A stretch of 64,000 nucleotides of DNA from positions 42,662,466-42,726,465 of the forward strand of contig OW679197.1 of assembly GCA_940337035.1 (NCBI GenBank). The letters run 5' to 3'. This document shows positions 56,489 through 64,000 of the stretch, piece by piece; position 1 is the first letter of the stretch; each line of letters starts with the position of its first letter. The notes beneath the pieces are model-generated. The model was not told the origin of the DNA. It searched no databases and worked only from the letters and a program-made list of their open reading frames with translations. The DNA comes from Agriotes lineatus (taxonomy: Eukaryota > Arthropoda > Insecta > Coleoptera > Elateridae). The position numbers were made by a program, and so were the translations under genes.

Positions 56489-56917
56489 CCATTTGTATTT
56501 GCATTTGTATTTATTTTATAAAGAATTAATGAAATTACATCAGAACATACATACACTGTAATAACAATACATCATCACATTCCAAAAAGAAAACAATATT
56601 AAAGAATACATTATTAAATACAGGAATGTCGATAATGTAAGCGCAGAAACAATAATACAGAAAAATAAAAAGGACAGATATGCCAGCTAAATGAAAGAAA
56701 AGAAAAAAAATAATAAAAGAAAGGTATAGATAATAAATAATACATCAAAAGGCTCCCACCTAAGCATAATGCTTGTGCGCAGGAGCCTGTTGATGTTTGT
56801 AATATGACCAGTGCTTTCTATTAAATTTGATTATTATTAATAAATCAGTTTACCTGTTTAGTGGTTGATACTTATTGAATCGAAAATCATTAATTAGAAA
56901 TTTATATTACGTACCTA

Positions 56918-59755
56918 TTATTTAAGTAATTCTAGAAATTTAGTGATATCACATTCCAACAGATATTTTTTTAGTTTTTGTTTAAATTGCCTGTGGTTTC
57001 TTATTTCACTGAATGAGACTGGAAGCAGATTATAAAAGCGTGGTGCCAAGTATGTACTACAACGTGTTCCCAAGTATGTACTACTACGTGTTCCAATAGT
57101 TTTATTTGCTTTAGGTGTTATGACTTTTCCTTTGCTTTCATATCTTGTATTCAGACCATGATTAATTAATTGTTTTTTTATTTTATAATGAAAAAATGAA
57201 GTAATTGTCATTATGTACATTTGCCTGATATTACATACATTTGCCTCCCGATATAGCAGTTTAGTGCTATATCGATATGGTTTTTTAAGCATTATTCTTA
57301 GTATGATGTTCTGTGCAGTTTTTAAATTATGTAACATATTCGAATACATCCCACCCCACGCAACAACCCCGTAGTGCAAGACAGACTGAACAAGGCCATG
57401 GTATATAATTTTTAAATGTTTGATGTCCAAAAATTCTCTAATCTTTTTAAATATATAGAAAAATTTTCTAATTCTTTTAACTAGCTGCTCTACATGAAAT
57501 TTCCATTTTAAATGATTATCTATGTAAATACCTAAATAGCGTACTTTTTCGTCTACTTCAATTTCAAGATTAGTAGTATTTATTTTAATAGATTTAAAAA
57601 GTGGGAGTTTATTCTTATACGCTACACAAGGAATACATTTCGTTTTGGTTACATTCAAAGATAGTAAATTCGCGTCGAGCCATTTTGCAATTTGTTTCAT
57701 TTTATAACTGATTTTGTTGTAAACTTCTTGCCATGACTGCCCCGCACAGTACAAGACGGTGTCGTCAGCATAGGATACGATGCACTCGTTATCATATAAA
57801 TCTCTGGAGAGAGATAGGAGATCATTAATATACAGTATGAATAAAATCGGGCCCAAAACGCTCCCCTGAGGAACACCATAAGGTTTACATAATATTGTGT
57901 CACTAAGTATATTTCCAATTTTAACTCTTTGCTGTCTGTTATTAAGGTAGCTAGCTAATAGATCTAAAGATGTTCCTCGAATTCCTAATCTGTCAAGTTT
58001 TGTAAGTAAAAGTTTATGACTAACAGTGTCGAAAGCCTTTGCTAAGTCAAGGAAAACTGCTAAACTATAATTTCCATTATCTAAGTTTTTATACATTTTG
58101 GAAGTCAAATATTCAATAGCATCTTTTGTTGATTTATGTTGTTGGAAGCCAAATTGAGTTTGTGAAATAATTTTATTGTTTTCTGTAAACGAGATTATGC
58201 GCTTTTTAATAACTTTTTCAATTATTTTCGACAGGCAAGATAATAGTGAAATGGGCCGATAACTCTCCAAGATTGTTTTCTCGCCTGATTTGTAAATTGG
58301 GATTATAGTGGCCAATTTAAAAATATTCGGAAATATTCCGCTACTTAGAATTAAATTACAAATATGTTGAAGTGGTATTTGAATATAATCTTTAACTATT
58401 TTTAAGTGTTTGTTTGTAATGTTATCTGATCCAGAGGATTTTGAATTGTTCAATGAGGTAATGTGCTCTACTATCTCCTCATTTGTGACGGGCGTAAAAA
58501 ACACACTTTTTGGAATCATGGGAATATTATCGCACCCATCACTATTACCCTCACGTAGGTTTTTTTCTTTTAGTGCCTCAGCCATTCTTTCACCAATTTC
58601 AGAATAGTGTATATTAAATTCATCAGCAATTTGTTTTTTGTTTTGTAATTTTATGCCCTGTTTTGAGAATACTGTTTGAATGTCTTGTACCGAATTTACT
58701 TCATTTAAACTTTCCTTTACGGTGTTCCACAGATGTTTGGGGTCGTTAGGAGCTTGTGATATTTTTTGTTTGTAGTAATTTGACTTGAGAGTTTTTATGC
58801 AATTATTAACTATGTTTCGGTATCGTTTGTAGTAACTTTCTAAATTAGTATCATTTTTAGCCTTTAACAATTGTTGTTTTAACATATCTCTTACGTTTAT
58901 ACAATTAATTATGCCATTAGTTATCCAACTTTTCCTTTTCATAATTTTAGAAGTTACCCTACGTATAGTAGTAGCACGTGACTTACAATTATTTACAATA
59001 TCGACAAATTTTTCTGCAGCCACATTAACATCTTCAGTACGAAGTAAATCATTCCAATTTTCCAAGCTAACATAAGTTACGTATTTAGCTGAATCAAATA
59101 TTAAGTATCTCCTATCCTCACGCAAGACCCCTTTATTTCTCAAAATTTTATTTTTAATTGCTAAGATAGTAGTATAATGATCTGTAATATCAGTTTTTAA
59201 GACAATACCTTTGTTTTCTAAATAATTTAAATGTGTTTTAAGAAAAATGTGGTCAATACAAGATTTACTGCTTCCAACCTCTCTAGTATAAACGTTTATT
59301 AAAGATTTAAATCCAAATTCGGCCATTATGTTTAGGTAATTAATTGTTACATTCGTATTTTTTCCAAGAATATCTAGATTAATATCGCCTAAAAAAATTT
59401 CTACATCTGAGTGGCATGTTCCAATATATTCTGGTAATTTTTCTACAAATGCTTCCGCGCTTACATCATGACTCCTGTATAACGCTGTTACACCAATATT
59501 CACTCCAATACGCAATATCTTCTGATGCATTAATATTCTTATTAATATACAACATTAAACCATCATTTTTATTTATGTTCCCTGAATTATAAAAATTCAC
59601 GTAATCCTGTAAATCAAAAAGTTTCGTATCGTTTATCTGAAAGGTTTCACTAAATACAAGAATATCAAATATTTGATTACCAACAGTTTGGGTTAATAGT
59701 TGAATGTGATCGAAGTTTTTTGCGATACTTCGTATATTTAAATGAAGTATTAAAC
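56918..59755 (-). pseudogene. LINE ORF2: endonuclease + reverse transcriptase, one frameshift
   Basis: The reading starts SLILHLNIRSIAKNFDHIQL near 59755 and FDILVFSETFQINDTKLFDL, shifts frame near 59510, then runs open for 860 codons. The endonuclease continues with VEIFLGDINLDIL, SCIDHIFLK and ITDHYTTILA. The RT follows: SLNNSKSSGSDNITNKHL, NIFKLATIIPIYKSGEK, ESYRPISLLSCLSKIIEKVI, SLAVFLDLAKAFDTVSHKLL (motif A), YGVPQGSVLGPILFILYIND (motif B) and IVSYADDTVLYCAGQ (intact YADD, 57761-57772), then RYLGIYIDNHLKWKFHVEQL and a C-terminal segment with an 8-residue duplication. All catalytic residues I can see are present; only the frameshift and missing 5' end disable it. Transcription from a truncated copy is unlikely. 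Confidence 0.9.
57046..57093. repeat. In-frame 24-bp tandem duplication within the LINE ORF
   Basis: CCAAGTATGTACTACAACGT and its neighbour CCAAGTATGTACTACTACGT repeat with a 24-bp period, giving TRSSTYLG/TRCSTYLA in the protein near the C terminus. The frame is kept. Confidence 0.85.
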
Positions 59756-60305
59756 TAGGCAAAGAGAACCAAACTGCCGAAGTAGAAAGACGAATTCGAA
59801 TGACGTGGATATCCACAGGCAAATTATCGTACATCCTTAAAAATAAGAGTATCCCAATAAACATTTAAAAGGAAAGTATTCAACACCTGCATACTTCTCG
59901 TAATGATCTACGGAATGGAAACTGCCACACTCACCAATAAATCAACCAACCGATTTAGAACAACATAAAGGGCCATTGAACGAATCATGTTGGGGTCTCA
60001 GAGATCACATCACGTATTAGAAATCAGGCACAGAACTAAAGTAGAAGATGTCATAAAACGCATTGCTCAACAGAAATGGAACTGGGTGGGGCATGCCCGT
60101 CATAATGAAACCAGATTGACAAAACGGATTACACACTGGAGGCCTAGACTACACAAGAGAAGTGTTGGCAGGCCACAACGACGTCGACTTGACGACATTA
60201 AGAACAAAGTAGGGAGTAAATGGCACCAACTGGCACAGAACAAAGAGTCATGGAGAAGAATAAGGGAGGCTTATGTCCAGGAGTGGACCAAGAAAAGCTG
60301 CTAGA
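59756..60305 (+). pseudogene. RTE-like RT, part 2 (right of LINE insertion)
   Basis: The plus strand continues from part 1: GKENQTAEVERRIRMTWIST, GKLSYILKNKSIPINI, then after a stop KRKVFNTCILLVMIYGMETA, AIERIMLGSQRSHHVLEIRH, KRIAQQKWNWVGHARHNETR and RSVGRPQRRRLDDIKNKVGS, ending WRRIREAYVQEWTKKSC and a stop near 60303. This is the thumb and C-terminal end of the RTE-like ORF and fits directly to part 1 at 56488. A few stops and frameshifts occur. Confidence 0.87.
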
Positions 60306-60309
60306 AGAA

Positions 60310-60930
60310 GATTGAAGATTGTTATCATTATTCGATATTATGGCGGCATTGTTTGCATAACAAAGGTCCTTGTCGCTCATTTTATATCCGCTACTTGTGT
60401 TGTTTACTTTTTGTATTATGTAGTCCATTACGAGATTAAATAAAATCGGATTCAGCGAATCTCCTTGTCTTATTCTGGTGCATATTTTTTTGTTTTTAAA
60501 ATTTATTGTTAATTTGGTGTTAGTTCGTGTGTTTAACAGTTTTATATGTATTATTGCAGTGGGGATTTCATTTTCCTTCAGTATTTTTATTACATCACAG
60601 AGTTTGATTTTATCAAATGCCTTTGTAAGGTCAATAAAACACATGTCCGCGGGCTTGTTATATTCAATCGCCTTTTCTGCGAGTTGCCGTATAACGAATA
60701 TCATCGGTCGTATTTCTACTGTTTCTGAAACCTTGTTGTTCCTCGCTTAATTCTATTCTGTTTGCTATTATAGATTTTAATATGCTAGTGCGAAGCTTCA
60801 TTGTTCTATTATGCAGTGTTATTTTCCTATAATTGTCTGGACTCTTCTTATTTCCCTTCTTATAAATAGGTACCTTGGTATTACTCTTCCATGCGTCTGG
60901 TATATTTTCTTTGTCAAGTATGAGTTAAAA
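60310..60930 (-). pseudogene. RTE-like RT core fragment
   Basis: Minus-strand reading: ILDKENIPDAWKSNTKVPIY near 60930, KGNKKSPDNYRKITLHNRTM, LSEEQQGFRNSRNTTDDI, then after a frame change near 60700 MIFVIRQLAEKAIEYNKPAD, MCFIDLTKAFDKIKLCDVIK (motif A), TRIRQGDSLNPILFNLVMDY (motif B) and KDLCYANNAAIISNND, where the catalytic YADD is changed to YANN. It ends at the border with the plus-strand copy at 59756-60305. It is a different RTE-like family from that copy. Confidence 0.82.
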
Positions 60931-63900
60931 GAGCTTTCGTCAAGTCGTTTCTCTTTGTTCATATTCTCGCCGAGTCTGTCGTCTTGTTATCAGTCCAATT
61001 CCGAGGCTGATATTTGGTACCATGAGCAACTTTGTATATCATCTTCAGGCCGGAGGTGTGTACAACAATCGCGGGCTCTTAGCTCATAACATAATGCCCA
61101 TGATGCTGTATGTCCTACCACTTTGAACATATTGAATTACGTTTCTCTCGTTATGTCACTTGTAATTTTTGAAATAAAAGTTGTATCCGTGGAAACAAAT
61201 AGTGTTTATTTCTCATAATGTCCCTAGGGCCATTATAAAAAAATTATTTCCCTGGGACGTTATTTTGTATGCACGAGTAGCATACCTTAAAATATAGTAA
61301 TTCTTGTCATAAAATCTATTCATTGTTTATAGGGCTATCGTAGTTTTGTCAAATTGCAACATCAATTAGACGACTCCGTATGCCTCAGCTATCAATTCTC
61401 CAATATTTAGGTTAGATAATACTTAGCCATGAGTCATAACCTCAAAATTAAACTGCATAACATTAAAAAGTTCGATTTAGACAGACAAAATTTGAAACTA
61501 GTATTGTCTATAGAAGGGAAATCTCGAGTATCTCATTTCTAATATCAAACGAAGCAAATATGAACTACTTCAACTTATCATTGCGGGCACAGATAACGAG
61601 ATTGTTGAATATTGGAGAGAAAAATGAACTATTTTCTCACTCTTCATAATCTTTAAGAAGTCTCAGACACGTCAAATAGAATTTGTAATTTTTAAACATT
61701 TTGGATTATAGTGCATAGCTAATTATTTGGAAATCGACTGATATTTGAGAATCTCTTAACAAAATATTGCTTTTATCTGTAACCATGCGTATGTGAAGTC
61801 ATGTTACGCAGTAAACAGTACTGCAAATGGCAGCTAAACTCGTAGGCCGTTTTTGCAAACTAATGTAATGTACGTTTGCGCTGCTAACAATGTAGCAATT
61901 AAAATAATTATCTATTGTTATAATGTACGTTTCAAACAGAACGAGTTTCTGGAAAATTTGTTCTCGGTGTTCATGCACTTAGTAAAATAATTTGGCTCCA
62001 CGAGTAGGGTGTAATTATCGCCATTGTTTAAAATTATACGTATTCAGCTTACTCTGGACATTATAAAGTCGAAATATTTGTCTGTCAGTTTACTAATTTC
62101 ATGTTATCTTAAAATTAATATTTATTAATATTGAAATAATTACTGCTAATAATGGAAGATATTTCTCGTTTCGAAACAGTGTGGAAGTAGAATCAATTAG
62201 TAATGAATATGATACTAAATACATAACATTAATATTTTATGGTTGATTCAATGTTTACTACGTTAAATTACATTAATTTTTAAATGTTATTTGCTTTATA
62301 TTGCATTGATGAACAAAATCATTCGGCTTTGTAATTCACTATGGCCCAATAGTGTTAACTTACATATACGAAATTTCGCTTCCGTTTGTGACACACTAAA
62401 CCGCCGCTGCTAGTGTATAAAATTAATGTAAAATTCCACTCGCTGTGATGGCAGACAATTTCATCGCAGAAATTATGTTAATATATACATATCGTTCTGG
62501 TAACGCGTTCAGCGCAAATTGCTTCCTAACTTCACTTTATGAAAAAGAAAAATACATTTGCTATTTTCTTCAACTCTAAAATGTGCATTTACATAGTTCA
62601 GTCATAATGAGCACAAGCCAGTAACAACTCCTCGGCAACATTGTTCTATTAGTATGAGTTTTCTAAAAAAAAAAGAAAATTTCCGTAGGTACATATTAGA
62701 AAGTTAAAATTACAATAGATTTTGAATGGCCAAATATTAATATACTGGTTTTTCAGCCCACCACATACGTGGCCTTATTGAAATTAAGATAATTTTTGCA
62801 ACTTTCAAATAAAATTCTAAAAAAAATTAAGAAAGCTCACCGAAAAAAACTTGCTATAACGCATAACGGTTGCCGCGTGTTCATAATAATTATATAAAAT
62901 ATAGGTGAAAATCTTAATATTTCCAATAAGACTGAAGTAGTCAAAGGAAACATTTACTAATGTGAATTGCATTAATTCGCAAAGAGAAAAAAAATATCGC
63001 AGTTGGTACAGGCTTATCGTAACATTATGAATGGGAGGGTGTCGACATAAGGAAGTAAACGTGACGAAGTAAATCTGATCGGTGACAATGAAAATGTGTA
63101 CCATGCACTCACAGCATACGTTTATATAAGTATAAGGGTTTAATACAACGTAGTTGAGAATTTTGGCAGGATTGAAACGAGAACTGCAGAGGGAACATGT
63201 AGTATGAGCTCGATTTATAAATTGGGTAATTTATAATTAATTATTTCGATGTGCGTCTTGTTGCCCAACGTATAACTGACGAGCAGCTACTTTTAACCTA
63301 ATAATTCTTAAAATATTCCTTTACAGGTGTGTCTACAAAAAATCATTTTAAAAACGATTGAATGATTCAGTTTTGTACAGGATCTGTAAGAATCGAATCT
63401 TAAAAAAATCAAATTAACGTAATTACTATATACATCTCAACTAAAATTTTACTTTTAAAATTTTAAAATCAGACCATGATGAGCTTCAAAATAACATAAA
63501 AAAATTATCTGTAAACCAATCTTTCACATAGGGCCTTGAAGCATGAAACATGATTCGCCCTAAAATAAGACCGCGTTTTCTAGAAAAATTATGTACGACT
63601 AGAGCTTAGACATACCTTCTGAATATATAAATTTATGTTGTGCACGGGTCTCTGCATGAGTCACGTTTTCATCAGCACCAATCGGGCGCAGTTCGTCCGC
63701 AATCGGCCGTGTCGTCACTGCGTTTATTATAACGCAGCCATGATAGGTTCGCGTTCTTGAGCGAGCGGTTATAAAGCGTCTAACTAGCAATCGGATACAA
63801 ACTGGGAGCGCGGGTGCAAATACCACCGGTTGCATTGTTTTTTAATCTTTGCAAATTGGTGTAATTTGTATTATTAATTATTTCCTTTTACTGTTTCAGT

Positions 63901-64000
63901 ATTATTAGTAACTTTAAGATAGCTTTACCTATTTTGTAAATAATTTCGAACACTATTAAAGACCTTAAAACAGTTTCTCTCTTTCGCAACTCGTTCATGT
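60931..64000. other. Gene-free region to the window end
   Basis: Mostly A+T-rich with no supportable gene. About 63640-63840 is less A+T-rich and contains ORF 63599-63835 (minus), whose translation I do not recognise. The segment near 63885-63930 (TGTTTCAGTATTATTA followed by a GAAG/TAAG and CTTTACC stretch) resembles 19241-19285 within TIR repeat copy A, so a partial third copy may run off the end. Confidence 0.45.

Larger units (their letters stand above)
56489..59755 (-). mobile_element. CR1/L2-like LINE, 5'-truncated, nested in an RTE-like copy
   Basis: It is a minus-strand element of about 3.3 kb inserted in the RTE-like gene: the host reading stops at LGHTI (56488) and resumes with GKENQTAEVERRIRM (59756 on). 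The 3' end is a short repeat tail of AAATACAAATGC-type units (56489-56515 on the plus strand, inverted). There is a 3' UTR of about 390 bp. The 5' end begins within the start of the endonuclease, so ORF1 is missing. No clear target duplication is visible. Clade is judged by resemblance only. Confidence 0.9.

Noticed and set aside
59756..59864. N-terminal 36 codons of the minus-strand frame 59466-59864
   Set aside because: This part is antisense to the RTE-like host gene; the LINE begins at about 59755, so the frame is an artefactual fusion.
1..64000. CRISPR arrays, operons or prokaryotic regulatory signals
   Set aside because: No regularly spaced short repeats exist; the sequence has eukaryotic splice signals, LINEs and SINEs.

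Overview
This window looks like gene-poor nuclear DNA from an arthropod, most likely an insect. It is strongly A+T-rich. The repeats are of types common in insect genomes: RTE-like, Jockey and CR1/L2-like non-LTR retrotransposons, a Penelope-like element, BEL/Pao, mariner, hAT, a THAP/P-like transposon, tRNA-derived and 5S-derived SINEs, and Tc1-type MITEs. The RTE-like families resemble sequences I associate with large beetle or true-bug genomes, but the order is inference. There is no bacterial-style gene organisation, CRISPR array or operon.

Host gene content is small. I support only two candidate host exons, both on the + strand: a terminal coding exon at 117-248 (acceptor, 43 codons, stop) and a first coding exon at 32217-32368 (ATG, 50 codons, then AG|GTGAGT). 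I do not recognise either protein. Most other coding-like sequence is transposon-derived and carries frameshifts or stops.

Layout. 1-7.8 kb: terminal exon, then sequence without recognisable features. 7.8-8.5 kb: hAT-like element carrying a decayed Penelope GIY-YIG fragment. 9.8-20.1 kb: four decayed RTE-like reverse transcriptases; the last (17.8-20.1 kb, minus) is split by a TIR element. 22.4-24.8 kb: a cluster of palindromic repeats ending in a composite inverted repeat of about 0.9 kb. 25.5-28.8 kb: a nest in which a TIR element is interrupted by a 2.5 kb THAP/P-like transposon with a perfect 8-bp target duplication and by a 208-bp hAT MITE. 30-32.4 kb: a Tc1-type MITE, hairpin repeats and the first coding exon. 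33.4-42.7 kb: RTE-like pieces and a mariner remnant, a nearly intact Penelope-like element (37543-40884) with a 13-bp target duplication, hammerhead-like motifs and a snap-back 5' end, then a hAT element (41367-42705) with a perfect 8-bp duplication. 43-48 kb: Tc1-type inverted repeats, a hairpin repeat, a 5S-derived SINE, a second hammerhead-like motif and a 5'-truncated Jockey element. 50-53 kb: BEL/Pao pol split by a SINE, and RTE and LINE fragments. 55-61 kb: RT fragments, a tRNA-derived SINE, and an RTE copy split by a 3.3 kb LINE. 61-64 kb: no recognisable gene.

The genes do not form a pathway; what the window records is repeated transposon-into-transposon insertion. The most unusual signals are (1) the composite hairpin-of-hairpins at 23907-24814, (2) unrelated hairpins sharing a GAGCG-type motif at the apex, (3) hammerhead-like motifs inside and outside the Penelope element, and (4) the THAP/P-like element with clean ends.
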